Assembly (NCBI GenBank): GCA_025642065.1
Contig: JAODUP010000275.1
Coordinates: forward strand, 124,001-188,000
Direction of reading: 5' to 3'
From: Paralvinella palmiformis
Taxonomy: Eukaryota > Annelida > Polychaeta > Terebellida > Alvinellidae
Length of the DNA: 64,000 nucleotides
Made by a program: the position numbers and the translations under genes. Below the pieces are notes generated by a model that searched no databases, was not told the DNA's origin, and worked only from the letters and a program-made list of their open reading frames with translations. This document shows, in pieces, positions 12,481 through 23,651 of the stretch (within the stretch, counting starts at the first letter, position 1; every line of letters begins with the position of its first letter).

Positions 12481-13254
12481 ACTTTATTTATTTATATTAA
12501 TTACTAATACGTAGTTAATGCAAAATACAGACACTCACAACATATTTTTGTTGCTTAATGATAGAATATAACTTGGCTATAAATGATCACATTCATGTAC
12601 CAGGTTGGGAAGGGGAGAACAATGGTTAATGTTAATGCTGCACCAACAATTGAAAATGCAAGCATTGGATATCTGTGAATTTGGAGCATAGTATCTAGAT
12701 CTATTTGATTATTTATTAAGCTATTGTTTGCGTGGAGCTATTCAGACAAATACACAATAACTTCGCACTTAGGTGTATTATTTCTTTGAAAATTCAGGTA
12801 AAATGTTTGCATACTAGTACTACAGTTAAATGTTTCAAAATCAAATGTAATATGACATATCACATTGAAAATAGTAGATCAAGAAATATGTGAGAAGGTA
12901 AGAATCAATTAATAAATGAAAGTTATAACTTACTGGGAATCTGACAGGTTTGGTCTTGCATTTGCAAAGAGGGGTAGATCATAGCCAAATGCCCCTGTCA
13001 GTCTTTTGCATTGGCAATTATTTGTGCTTTTCATAATATGTCAGTAAATAGTTCATATCAACATTAACATAAAAAAACTCGATTTATATGTATTCATAAT
13101 AATTTATAAGCCAAATCTTCTGTTTCTTTCAATTTATTTAGCGCATCAATAGTGATCAAGTTGTTACTTCAGTGTCTATAAAATCTGCCACTTTGCTTCA
13201 AAACGTCAGTTTTGGGCCCATACATGTTAAATAAATTTAAAGAAAATCAAGCGA

Positions 13255-13735
13255 AATGCAGAAGATTTCCTCATCAGACTGAAGCCAATCTCAGTTGCGC
13301 TTGATGATGTGCTAAGTGATACTTGTGTGATTAGTGAGACTTCAGATCTGGAAGGACCCGGAGAAAAAATTCGAAGAGAACGATCAATCTATCAGCATCC
13401 TAAAATACGTAAAGGACCGTTACATTCAAACAATGACAGATTCCCATTTTTAGCCAATCTGTTAGACCCTAGATATAGGGGCAACTATTTATGTGTTGAG
13501 GAAACAGACAAAGCCATGGAACATATACTGAAAAACTATCCCGATCTGATGACCAGCATGGTAAACTATAAGGCAAAGACAGGTCCATTCCACCAGTATA
13601 CATGTTTGGGTCGGAAATAATGAATTCATTTAGTCCCATTGCCTGGTGGCATTCACAATCAGAGCGACTGACTGACAGACTGCTCACCCTTATAGATCAA
13701 CTGTTGAGTGCCACTTCATCTAGTGCTGGGCTTTA
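13255..13735 (+). pseudogene. hAT transposase C-terminal fragment
   Basis: Reads FPFLANLLDPRYRGNYLC, then after a frame slip near 13600 FGSEIMNSFSPIAWWHSQSE and LLSATSSSAGL. The LDPRY, WW and SATSSSAGLER-type motifs belong to hAT transposases (DNA-binding and dimerisation end). The fragment stops where block 1 of the segmental duplication starts, so it is broken there. Confidence 0.7.
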
Positions 13736-14397
13736 GCGACATAACCACGTGTATTTTTTATTAATTAATTATGAATAAAACACACTTTATGACAACCAAA
13801 CCATAATATTATCCACTATTTCATTATTATAGTTTCATATTCCTAAAATAATATAACTTCCCATGTAATTAACATATACAAAATATATTGATCAATTCAT
13901 TGTTATTCTGTAATCAAAATTTGTAATAAAAGAGTATATATATTGTAAAAGCTCTACTTTAACAGCGACGCCCATAACTTATCATAAAGACAACGATGAG
14001 GTTGCAGAAATTATTTTGGTTGGCAAAATGTAAATGAGATACCACTCAGTATGCCGTAACATTATGTTTTGTTTAACTTCTAAAATAAACAACTTAAAAA
14101 AACTCGTACGACTCGATGCACAGCCCATTTATGGCAGCTGTTTACCCAGACATTTAACCTTTACAGTTTGAACAAGGTACAAAAGTACACACACGCGTTT
14201 TGTGTCACAACGTGGTAATCGACTAATTTAAAGTATACTGTGAAGTGTGAATGCATATTTACAATAATCATATATGTCGTTGTGGTGTACACGGTGATTG
14301 GATTCCTTTTACTACTTTTCATGGACCTTTGAAATGGATATTACCGATAAAGGAAGGTGACAACTCGCGACATATTATTGAGGTCATAGTTATAGTT

Positions 14398-14401
<4 letters not shown>

Positions 14402-14461
<60 letters not shown>
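14402..14461. repeat. (TA)30 array
   Basis: 60 bp of pure TA at a boundary of duplicated block 1. Other long (TA)n arrays: 6743-6801, 7010-7055, 31496-31529, 35446-35476, 39616-39643, 42378-42404, 51637-51667, 51996-52031, 57257-57283, 60195-60241, 61527-61568. Confidence 0.97.
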
Positions 14462-14464
<3 letters not shown>

Positions 14465-15030
14465 TATCCTTACAAACAATAGTCAATTAGAACGAATAGG
14501 TTCGGAATTCAAAGAATTATCTATCAAATTCCTTAGATTGGGTTTGAATCAACATCTAACATGGAAACATCACGTAGCACATGTAAAAAACGAAATATCG
14601 AGGACTATATTGACAATTAAATAAGTTAAACATTTTTAACCATTAAAAGCTTAAGAACTTTATAGTTTTCTCTTATCCAGCCACATCTTACGTATGGATT
14701 ATTGGCATGGGGTAATGCAAACAAATCTCTTATGCATGAACTAATATTCTTCAAAAACGAGCTCTTCGAAATATACATAAAATTCACTTTAACAGTCCCA
14801 CCGATGTGTTGTTTAAAATATCTTATACTGACCAGATTTACTTAAAATAGCTCGTTGCGAGTAAAATATTTCAAAAATCTACAACTATATCATTTGCCGC
14901 GTATATGGAATAAGTGGATACGCAGTATTCCAAATTCTAATGTGAGAATGAACTTTTGAAAACGGCAAATTTCTGATGAAGTGAGATGCAATTATTCGTA
15001 TTGTAAAGACCGTAGGTAATCAATATCGGG
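14465..15030 (+). mobile_element. LINE RT C-terminal fragment
   Basis: Broken frames read IGSEFKELSIKFLRLGLNQH, HLTWKHHVAHVKNEISRTI, LRMDYWHGVMQTNLL, PRIWNKWIRSIPNSN and the RCNYSYCKDRR end. A second piece of the same family is at 33630-33765. It follows a 60-bp (TA)n array directly. Confidence 0.7.
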
Positions 15031-15884
15031 TTATTTCTTATACTGATCTGATTCCAAAATAATTTTAAAAACTATTTTGTATCCCATTAACTCGGTATTC
15101 TGTGTTCTTTTTGTGCTTTTATCTCTTCCGTGTTGTGTTATTATCCTCAATCTGTTCCTCATCCCGGATCTGTTAGCTGATGTATATTTGCTTAGGTATT
15201 ATCTATTTATTGTGGGGGCAAATAGGAAGACCGCCATTGGTGGCCTTTTTAATCACGTCTATATAAATATACTTAGGTTAATTTGTAAATATATGTGTCA
15301 CTATACTGTACAATGTTTATTATAGAAATCACGGATAAACTCTCTCCCTTCCCCCCTCCCCTTTCTCTCTCTCTATTTTGGGAATCATTTTAGTAAATTT
15401 TGGCAAATATGGATATGCGCCGTGTTATGAGGAGTCGGTAATCTAATGGTTAAGCCTTTCAGAAATCTGCAAAATGTCCTTATGTTTTGGCATGCTAAAT
15501 GGTCTGTCTGTCTGACATTTAAAGGTAGCGAGTTAGTCTATACATGAAAGATGAAACATCCTTCAGATACAGCCAGGTCGCGATTTTAAGGCAGGTGTTA
15601 GATACCCGTGACCAGCGACACGTACTACCAATTAGGTCATGACGGTCCGGTTTGAACACCTCGGATTTTATGTTAATCCCACCTCTTCTGGAGAGATGAT
15701 ACTGGCTTATCCGTAACCCTAATGTTTACATTACTAAGAGTCGAGTTGTATATATGTGTTTGTGGGAAGTCATACATCGGTCTATGTCATAGGTCAGATC
15801 AGCGCTGAGGCTAAATAAGTGAGTGCGTACACTTTTTTTGTTTCAACGGTCCATGATCATATCTTGCTAGATGATATGGTCCTC

Positions 15885-16015
15885 AAATATCTGAGATTAC
15901 TGATTACGATACAATGTAATCCTCATCGGTTACAAGCATTATTGAAGATGTCGTAATTGTTTTATTGTCAAGTAATCGTAACTGATTACTTTGATCCTGT
16001 AATTGTCCCAACTCT
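15885..16015. mobile_element. GTAATCGATTAC-type MITE, copy 1
   Basis: Repeated ATTACTGATTACGATACAA, TGTAATCCTCATCGGTTAC and AAGTAATCGTAACTGATTAC. Similar stretches at 25238-25385 and 26024-26112. Confidence 0.6.
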
Positions 16016-16380
16016 GCTACTGACTAATGAATTGAAATGAAATCGGACGGAAGTCTTATTGTGTGATGAAACATTCCCCAAATACCCGCAATTAATCGAC
16101 GTAACACTACAGACCGGATGTCTATACATCCAGTGGAAAAGTATACATACTACAGGTTGTATACGAAAACAAAAAGGGGATGTGACAGTGTAAGACAAAC
16201 ACATTTTCAAATAATTTATTTCGAGTGAAAGAAACAACGTATCTGATCAAATCAGATACGGAATAACAACATCTTGGTATCATTAGTAAATCGTGTTTAC
16301 ATAACACACTTCTGTAAAGACCTGGATCAGTTGTCCAAAAGATGGCATCAACGACTGACAATAATATGTTGTAGACTAGA

Positions 16381-16416
16381 CGTAGTCAGTGTCCTGAAGG
16401 AACCAATTCTGTGTAT
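16381..16416 (-). pseudogene. Remnant of the 3' end of a copy-B-type receptor exon
   Basis: The plus strand here repeats copy B's last codons and stop (GTCAGTGTCCTGAAGGAACC, shared with 34028-34047), then diverges. It is the last few codons of a third receptor-like exon, located downstream of the copy A gene. Confidence 0.55.
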
Positions 16417-17205
16417 TATCGTTTGTTTACATGCGAAATTCGGGATCTGTTGTTATTTATCTAAAGAAGTAAAGGATACGGTGTGAACTTAAATAGGTTT
16501 GTGCCAACTTTTCTTTCTTCTGAATATTTCAGATTTTCTTATCTTTTTTAGAAAACATTTTTTGTAGACATATTTTAGATGAAACTCTCATAATTTTTGT
16601 CTTATTGCTGTTGGAGTGTCCCCTTCTATTTTTTTTTTGTTTGTGACATAAAATTATTATTTCAAACAAATTATCCATTGTTGCGATACCTTTTGAGCAC
16701 TTGCACAGCTTTATTTTAATTAAAGACATTCGTGATTTTCTCTTTATTTATTCGCAAAACTACTAACTCGTCCTAAACAGCTTCACTATAGGCTTTAGGT
16801 TTTTTAAACCCCACATTTAATAAACATTCCATAGCCAAATATGAGAATGTTGTCTTTAATCTGTGTGCCCCATCGATTTATATAACACAAATAAAACAAT
16901 AGTTGATAACGAATGGGGAGGAAATAGGATTCTGTTTCGGTGAGAAACAACAATCAATTGATGAGGATGATATTGATGAGGATGGCTGGCCCTCACAATA
17001 TTCTCAATCGCCTCACATAGACATACTTGATTTTATCTCGATTCCCCTTCAAAATATCAACCGTGTCTCGCTTTTTGACCAAACAACATTCTGTTTTCTA
17101 TGACAGGTCGCTAACCTTCTCCCTTCTTATCTTGTTTCTTCATCTTTCTTATCTATTCCCGGTCAAAAACACTGTCTGTCAGAATCTGTCTTTTACTACT
17201 TCACT

Positions 17206-17543
17206 TCATTCAATGGTCTCTGTTTGTTGAGACTGTAATACAGTTTGACCTGTGTTTGGAGACAGTGGTGTCGTCGACGTAACGTCTTCCGTCACCTGAA
17301 TTGGCATTTTTTCTTTTACTACATTACTACCTGTTCTAATTCTGAGAACGATTCTCCAACAACGCATTAATGACTTTCGAAAACAGAATAACACAAACAT
17401 TATTAAACCAAACAACAGTGACAAGACTAGAAATGCACTAAGCATTAGAACTGTTACTCTTAGGTACTGGTTCTGCCCTCTTGTGGTCGTTGTTGGCACT
17501 TCTGTAGATAGCAGGTTCTCAGAGGTGGTTAAATATGAAAACT
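17206..17543 (-). CDS. Copy A receptor exon 3 (stalk, membrane segment, tail)
   Basis: Acceptor AATATTTCAG before 17543; stop TGA at 17208-17206. It encodes a Thr-rich stalk (STEVPTTTTRGQ), a membrane segment of about 23 hydrophobic residues, a basic stretch (CFRKSLMRCWRIVLRIR) and a tail with PIQVTED, which only loosely resembles TRAF-binding sequences. Confidence 0.72.
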
Positions 17544-17804
17544 CTGAAATATTAATTATTATTATTATTATTATAAACAACGATAATATACATAATAATG
17601 GCGTTCTATATATCAGTTAGTATCTACCATCTACCAGGGTCGTAGAAACTGATAAGTTAAAATCATTATTAAAATGATATATAATGTCCCCCTCCTACTA
17701 CAGAGAATGGCTTTAGAAACTGAATATTCTTTGAAGAAAAGTTTAAATACTTAGATAACGTAGCCATTAGCCCATATGAAATTATAATAATTGGTAATTT
17801 AAAT

Positions 17805-18172
17805 TTCTATGTGGTTAAGTCTGACGTTGAAGTTCGTGGGATTTGCAATATACTGGATAGACACCTCGTGATGCGCACTCGTAAAAGGGAACATATAGCA
17901 CCAGTTTTGTTCCAGCTGCACAGGTTCCTGTACGTTTCAGATCATCGTACAAGACACTTTCAAAGTACTGAGTGGAACAGCACCACCACATGTAAGCGAT
18001 CTGATCCAAAGACATGTACCAGTGAAAATGCTCTGATCTGAGTCGCTCGGCAGTCTACGGTGAGAAATATTTTCAAGCATCAGCCCCCAGGCTGTGCAAT
18101 AAGTTGCCAAACGATATTAAACTTGCAGCAAGTACAGAAATATGTTGTCAGGTTCTTAAAGGTCACCGGAAA
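17805..18172 (+). mobile_element. LINE (CR1/L2-like) C-terminal fragment
   Basis: Three frames together read VLSGTAPPHVSDLIQRHVPV, ESLGSLR and YFQASAPRLCNKLPNDIKLA, the end of the RT protein in this LINE group. Frameshifts at about 18030 and 18060. Sits in intron 2 of the copy A receptor. Confidence 0.7.
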
Positions 18173-18437
18173 AGGTTTCACAAATTAGTCAAAATGTCAG
18201 TGTTATTTATTAAAATAAATTTTAGTCACAGATATAATTTATATTTTTCCTGGAAATAAAGTTACAACGGTCTTAAAAATTGCTTTGCTAGCATCTCACA
18301 TCATACAGCTTTAATCTAGAATGTTCGGAAAACTTCGGAATATGACGTCATGTTTGCCAAACAAAGACGTAAACACTCCACGTGGCCTTGTTTAACCTGT
18401 GTTACGTGTTCTATATTGTCTTTGTTAAACGTATAAA

Positions 18438-18757
18438 ATGGTGTATTGTGCCGCATATAATTGTGCAAATGCATCTGCCAGTGGGTGGAGTATGCATTAA
18501 TCCCGCCAAAACAAGACTCATTTTCGCGGTTGGCTGCGAAACATGAACAGAGTGCAGTGGAAGCCAACTTACTAACTTACCACTTCGAGGAACATATGTT
18601 CGTTAATTCGCCGTCTATGGCACGATCAGTTGGATATGACATGAAGAGTGTCAGGCTCACAGAATATGTCATTCCAATCATATTAGACAAACTGGGTGAT
18701 GCTAAACCCAAACGAATCAGCAGTTTGATGGAGAAACTGAATAGAAAACGGGTATAA
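18438..18757 (+). pseudogene. THAP-domain gene fossil
   Basis: Starts MVYCAAYNCANASASGWSMH, then a stop and a frame slip, then HFEEHMFVNSPSMARSVGYD and LGDAKPKRISSLMEKLNRKR. C-x4-C and the HF end of a THAP finger are seen, but the third cysteine is lost and the middle is scrambled. Sits in intron 2 of the copy A receptor. Probably transposon-derived. Confidence 0.68.
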
Positions 18758-19440
18758 TAGGGTAATCTTGGGAGCAAACTATTGGGCATTCACCAATTCA
18801 CGCATTCGTGGATAAAGTAAAATTTGTGTATTGTAGACACTACTAAATTGTTAAACTAGACTAGTAGCTGTTCCGCCGAGGGCGGCACATTCCTGTATAG
18901 ACCACATATGGGAGAGCCCCAGAATGTCAACACTTCGGAATCTGACATTTTGTCCGTCAACTGGTCAAGACACTTGTAAACAAAGATGTGGGAAAACTAC
19001 GTGGTGCTTGGCAAAGATGACGTCACACAATAATCCCTAGCGAGTGTATCATACACTACCAATGGCTCGTGAAAGTTCAGAAATTAAGGATTTAGGGAAC
19101 ATTTTAATGGAAATATGATAGCTGGTACTTAGAATTGTTAGGGAATAAAATAATTGTTTGTTACGTTATATTTACTTCGAAATGTGAAATTTCTTTTCCC
19201 GTCACTTTTAAAATAGACTTACCAGTGTATTTGTGTATAAGATGTGTTTGGGCTATATTAGCTTAGAACATGTTTTAGTTAATATGTTTTAAATGTAAAT
19301 CCCGTTAGAGCAATTCAAGTTGAATAAGACGCTATTTAAAATACTATTATTATTATATTATTTATATATATTTAAAACTAAACTTCAGTAAATATAAAAA
19401 GTCACATATAATAAGAAAATATGTCAATTCGATCAGTATG

Positions 19441-19655
19441 TGTGTGTGTGCACGCTCTGTGCAGGAATGTGATAATAATAATGACAATCTATATGTGTGT
19501 GGGCATGCTTGGTGCTTGTTTGTGACAATAATAATGACAATCTATATGTGTGTGGGCACGCTTGGTGTTTGTTTGTGACAATAATAATGACAATCTATAT
19601 GTGTGTGGGCACGCTTGGTGTTTGTTTGTGACAATAATAATGACAATCTGCTCGA
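19441..19655. repeat. 53-bp minisatellite, about four copies
   Basis: Unit TGACAATAATAATGACAATC + TATATGTGTGTGGGCACGCT + TGGTGTTTGTTTG. Sits in intron 2 of the copy A receptor. Confidence 0.9.
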
Positions 19656-19790
19656 AACAAATTAGTTTACAGGACGTAACCTATGACACAATTACATCAA
19701 TATGTAATATAAAGAAAATTTATATCAAACTACTATTTGACACATCATAATCATCGAATTGGGAGAGTTTAAGAGTTAGGATTTATTTAC

Positions 19791-19877
19791 CTGGACACAG
19801 ACGTTTACAGTTGTTCGCCGTGTGTTGATCCATACCGTCGTATCATGTAATGGAACAGTGGACACAGATATTTGAAT
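19791..19877 (-). pseudogene. Copy A receptor exon 2 with in-frame UGA
   Basis: 87 bp between acceptor CTTTCACAG and donor TCCAG/GTAAAT. It reads SNICVHCSIT, UGA, YDGMDQHTANNCKRLCP. The UGA replaces the cysteine of the CSNIC motif in copy B. Confidence 0.75.
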
Positions 19878-20014
19878 CTGTGAAAGAAACAGGATCTCTG
19901 ATATTACGCACACACACACACACACACACACACAAACCGAAACATACATTACAATTATTTTTTATAGGAATTAACTGACATAATCTGGAAGAGAATTAAA
20001 AAAAACAGACGTAC

Positions 20015-20153
20015 ATTCTCCTTCGTGGTATCCTTTTGGACAATCGCCACTTCGATCTTTGTATACTGAATGTACCTGTGCGGCCTCGCAGACCAACGTC
20101 ATTAACCATATGACCAGAGTATGGAAGACATAGTACAGAATCCTGTTATCCAT
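20015..20153 (-). CDS. Copy A receptor exon 1 (signal peptide)
   Basis: ATG at 20153-20151; 46 codons plus one base; donor GAGAAT/GTACGT. It encodes a hydrophobic leader and the first module cysteine in GDCPKGYHEGE. A (TG)n array starts about 60 bases upstream. Confidence 0.68.
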
Positions 20154-20209
20154 TATGTGGCAATTGACACTGTAAAATGACAAATGGTCATGAGCTAAAA
20201 ACTCACTCC

Positions 20210-20210
<1 letters not shown>

Positions 20211-20287
<77 letters not shown>
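20211..20287. repeat. (TG)n array upstream of copy A receptor
   Basis: 77 bp of pure GT/TG repeats about 60 bp before the copy A start codon. Confidence 0.97.
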
Positions 20288-20288
<1 letters not shown>

Positions 20289-20410
20289 TGTCATATTTTA
20301 TCATTCCAATCCACGGCCTAATATTATGCTAGTTACCATTCATGTATGTGATGAATCCATCTTTGTTATGCTACAAAAGACGTTCACCTTCATTTCCAAT
20401 TTTCACGACT

Positions 20411-20983
20411 AATACAGCTATATATTCTCACCAATATCATAAATGACGATCACCCACACATTAAATAATCCAATTCAAATGATGATTAATCGATTTTTAA
20501 TGGCCATTTTGAAGCTAGACACAGACCTGAAGCTCCTGAATGCTGACGTCACTTGAACCAAGCAATTTGACCTGAAGTCTGTATAACTCATTTAAAAGTG
20601 TTAACCAAGAATAATTCCAGAACAAAATTTAGAAATCTCGCTAAATTTACATCATGACTGACATTCAGCCATATTAGTTTGAGCCAGAAGAACCATTACA
20701 AGATGAAGATGATTCCGATTATTTTAAAGAAAGCAGAGTCATCGAATAAAACGTGAGGAGAAATATTGGCCCAGGTGACGTCAGGGCTCGTGACTTTTCT
20801 CTTTCCCGCCTTCGAATCTGGCATCCGGTGCAGCCGTAATGGCGGCTCTCCAGTAAATTGGATTATTTCCTTATATCTATGATATCAGGTATAGTTCGTG
20901 ATTATTATTGTGAATTATTTGTTTACTGTTATAAGTATTACATATTTAAGTAATATTATCTGAGGGGGGACTGTCCCTTTAAG
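20411..20983. mobile_element. ~590-bp non-coding repeat, copy 1
   Basis: Similar over its length to 47569-48166 (GATTAATCGATTTTTAATGG, CCATTTTGAAGCTAGACA, TATATCTATGATATCAG, GGACTGTCCCTTTAA at the right end). No protein. Confidence 0.8.
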
Positions 20984-21020
20984 GTCATGTATATAGTGTG
21001 TTTTCCATGATAGAAAGTTT

Positions 21021-21275
21021 GTGGCCGAGACTTACCAGAGTTGTGATAAATGGGTCGAAGTTTGTTCTAGTAATGTTTTAGCGGGCTCTGGACTACCCCA
21101 TAAAGTCAAACTCAAACTACCAGATCTTTGGATTCCCTATCAACATAAAAACAGAATGGATTTGAAGAAGTGCTATGCTGTAGAAGATGGGCTAGCAGAC
21201 AGTGTAAGACAACTATTGCTGAGCCATGATCCTTACGATCATTATGTATTAAATATGTTGTTGATGCCATTTTAA
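21021..21275 (+). other. Unassigned 84-codon open frame
   Basis: An open frame with ordinary composition, reading DKWVEVCSSN, KVKLKLPDLWIPYQHKN and VEDGLADSVRQLLLSHDPYD. It begins at a TTG, not ATG, just after the repeat ending at 20983. It may be an exon, a transposon piece or chance. No family recognised. Confidence 0.25.
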
Positions 21276-21426
21276 TGTTGACATATGATAATGTATTTTG
21301 AAATATTCTTAACTAATATATTTGTAATATTTGTTATATTTCCATTTTATGCATAGCATGATTTTACTGCTAACTAACCAGGCTGCTGATTACTTTATAT
21401 TGATATTATATTGCTGTGTATTATGT

Positions 21427-21778
21427 ATTCCAGGATAGGGTTTGCTTGTGTTATGGGGAGAATCCACAAGCTGTCACTTATTTAGCGGTATAGGGTTTTT
21501 GCTTTGTTTTTCGGGGAAAATCCACAGGCTGTCGCTTATTCAGCACAGCCTCTATGTTGAAGTGGTTGAGAAATCTCCGGAGACCCCCCACAACTCACAG
21601 GGGAACAGTATGGAAAGATGGAGCCGATATACCCTGAGGGTGGTCACTGCCAGAGTGTTTTACGTCCTCAGGGGGTCTTTAACGTCCCCTTTAATTTTTA
21701 ATAATTCAGTGGAGACGGCAGAGCCATTTAACGTTGTCAGCCACCCATGATGTTGTGAGCCGAGAAATTAACCGTGGA
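21427..21778 (-). mobile_element. tRNA-derived SINE family 2, copy lacking its tRNA head
   Basis: Matches the body of the copies at 23278 and 23652, inverted (CCCTGAGGGTGGTCACTGCC, ATTCAGTGGAGACGGCAGAG, GGTTGTCAGCCACCC-like). The tRNA head is replaced after TTAACCGTGGAGCTCATT. The tail motif is doubled at 21440-21550. Confidence 0.78.
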
Positions 21779-21783
21779 GCTCA

Positions 21784-22040
21784 TTCGGTGTAGGGTTTGC
21801 TTGCTTGTAGTTCGGGGAGTATCCCCAGGATGTCGCTTGTTTGGTACAGCCTAGGGTGTAGGGCTTTGGCTTTGTTGTTCTGGAAGCATCCCCAGGCTGT
21901 CGCTTATTCGACACAGCCTCAGGGTGTAGGGTTTGCTTGCTTGTAGTTCGGGCAGTATCCCCAGGCTGTCGCTTGTTTGGCACAGCCTTGTCTTGTTGAA
22001 GTTTGGGGTAGAAACCCCTGGCTGTCGCCTACTGGGCACA
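21784..22040 (-). repeat. Four tandem copies of a ~65-bp LINE/SINE tail motif
   Basis: Each unit reads, on the minus strand, GGCTGTGCCAAACAAGCGAC, AGCCTGGGGATACTCCCCGA, ACTACAAGCAAGC. The GGGGATACTCCCC core is a hairpin. A single further unit lies at 23050-23103 on the 5' side of the RNase H fragment, and the same motif ends the SINE copies at 23278-24020, 38530 and 21430. Confidence 0.8.
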
Positions 22041-22084
22041 GCCACCTGGTGTTGGCTTCTGTTGTTGTGACGATTGGCGTACTA

Positions 22085-23060
22085 TACGATGTTTAGTATG
22101 GTGGAACCTCATTTTAGTATAGAAGTCAATTTCGGAGGAGAAAAAACCTTACCAGTTGCCTGGTTGGACTAAAACCTCCTCCTACTATAATGTCGAGGCC
22201 GGGAACCTCCGGCCTCCCGAACAGCACGGATTATGGGTACGGGGCCCAAGCTCTTATCCACTAGTCCATAGGGGCGGTCTGATCTGTCCTTGGTATATGT
22301 AGGGATCTTTCTGGAGAAGTGGAGTTATGATGTCTGGTAGGAATGTTGATTTCCTTATGAGCAATGCTGCTAGGTGGCGGTTTGGAAGTTTGTGGTCTTC
22401 CGGGCGGAGATGACCTTTAAGTGATCTTCGGTGCTTCGGGTAGGCTGGGCAGTTCAGCAGATAATGTACCGGATCGTACACTTGTTGACAGTGCCGGCAT
22501 AGTGTTTGGGGTGACGGGCCGGTGAAGTTTCTTGTGTAAGCCCAGAAACGCAGTCTTCTGAGCTGGGTATCGGCCAATCTGTTGTTGAGGATATTATGTC
22601 CAACTACAGTGGTCTTCTGGTACCAATCCTTTGATGCTGATGTGTAGTCTGTGTAGATCGATTCCAGTCGATTGGAGATGAATCTGTCAACAAGATAGTT
22701 GAATGTGCCTGGGGTATGTTCGGCATATTCAATGACCTCTAGGCTCGTGGCTTCGTTAGCTAGTTTATCGGCTCGGTCGTTGCCCTCAAGGTTAATGTGG
22801 CTAGGAACCCAGTGGAGTATTACTTGGATTCCCCGCTGCTTGAGGGCTGATGCCGTGGTGTATATTTCTGTGATGATTTCCGGGTAGGTGTAGAAATTGG
22901 CTGTGGTAATGATGGTTAGTGCTCCCATAGAGTCCGAGTGGATGATGACTCTTTCGTGGATAGTCCGTCTCGATATCCATATTAGTGCTGCTTTGATTAC
23001 GTGCAGCTCGGCTAAGGTAATCGGGGTGTGGTTTGGGATTATTGTCACAGCCTTGCTTGT
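22085..23060 (-). mobile_element. I/Nimb-like LINE 3' fragment with RNase H domain
   Basis: The open frame 23099-22254 begins inside a tail-motif repeat, then enters RNase H at TPITLAELHVIKAALIWI, with HSDSMGAL and SHINLEGNDRADKLANEA; the first catalytic Asp lies upstream of the truncation. A cysteine-histidine knuckle follows (CRHCQQVYDPVHYLLNCP). The stop at 22254 is followed by a 3' region with tRNA-like A and B boxes (GGACTAGTGGATAAGAGC, AGGTTCCCGGCCTC), then at lower coordinates by four tail-motif repeats (21784-22040). Confidence 0.78.
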
Positions 23061-23274
23061 AGTTCGGGGAGTATCCCCAGGCTGTCGCTTGTTTGGCACA
23101 GCGTATGGGTGTTTGTGTATATATGTTAACCTAATTGGGTGGCAGCGCCATCTGACGTGTGTTATGAAAGTACTTATTTAAATATTCGCTAGATGTCACC
23201 ACTTCTCTCATATTACACGGATCAGAGAGCTTAAATATAAATAGTCTGCGCGGATGAAGACAATCTTGGGTGTA

Positions 23275-23642
23275 GTGAGCTCCGGTGGCCTAGCGGTTAA
23301 GCAGCCGGCACTTGGTGCCAACGGTCGCAGGTTCGAACCCCGCAAGAGGTCGAAACTTTTCCAGGGATTAATTTCTCGGCTCACTACATCGTGGGTGGCT
23401 GACCACGTTAAATGGCGCTGCCGTCTCCACTGAATTATTTAAAATAAAGGGGGACGTTAAAAACCCCATGAGGACGTAAAACACTCTGGCAGTGACCACC
23501 CTCGGGTATTTCGGCTCCATCTTTCCGTACTGCTCCCCTGTGAGTGGTGGGGGAGGAGGTTTCTCAACCACTCCAACATAGGGGCTGTGCTGATTAAGCG
23601 ACAGCCTGGGGATTCTCCCCGAACAACGAAACCAAACCAACC
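23275..23642 (+). mobile_element. tRNA-derived SINE family 2, full copy 1
   Basis: The head GAGCTCCGGTGGCCTAGCGG, TTAAGCAGCCGGCACTTGG and the B box GGTTCGAACCCCGC form a tRNA-like pol III promoter with a long variable arm, Ser/Leu type. The body is ~300 bp and ends GACAGCCTGGGGATTCTCCC, CGAACAACG. The flank CAATCTTG occurs just before it and just after it. Confidence 0.88.
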
Positions 23643-23651
23643 AATCTTGAT

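Larger units (their letters stand above)
13733..16416. repeat. Segmental duplication block 1 (partner of 30605-34070)
   Basis: 13733-14400 is nearly identical to 30605-31420, for example around AACCACGTGTATTTTT and TCACAACGTGGTAATCGACT. 16074-16416 matches 33774-34070. Each ends beside a receptor-like gene in the same orientation, so the two receptor genes and their 3' flanks were duplicated together at about 17-kb spacing. Indels between copies include a 20-bp palindrome at 16247-16269. Confidence 0.85.
17206..20153 (-). pseudogene. TNF-receptor-like membrane protein copy A, one in-frame UGA at a module cysteine
   Basis: Three exons, 20153-20015, 19877-19791, 17543-17206, join in phase exactly like the copy B gene. 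Encoded in order: signal peptide (MDNRILYYVFHTLVIWLMTL), module start CPKGYHEGE, CVHC, then a UGA at 19845-19843 where copy B has the fourth cysteine, then CKRLC, a Thr-rich stalk, a membrane segment (VLMLSAFLVLSLLFGLIMFV), and a basic juxtamembrane tail ending QTETIE. All splice sites are canonical and there is no other lesion in 187 codons. The simplest reading is a recent nonsense mutation; recoding at UGA is a remote alternative. Intron 2 (2.2 kb against 0.2 kb in copy B) has taken up a LINE tail, a THAP fossil and a minisatellite. Confidence 0.7.

Noticed and set aside
15424..15660. tRNA-like A and B boxes (TAATCTAATGGTTAAGCC, GGTTTGAACACC)
   Set aside because: About 200 bp apart and with no second copy in the window; too weak to call a SINE or tRNA.
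16903..17103. 66-codon acidic plus-strand frame next to the copy A receptor
   Set aside because: No splice context, no homology recognised, and antisense to the receptor's 3' flank.
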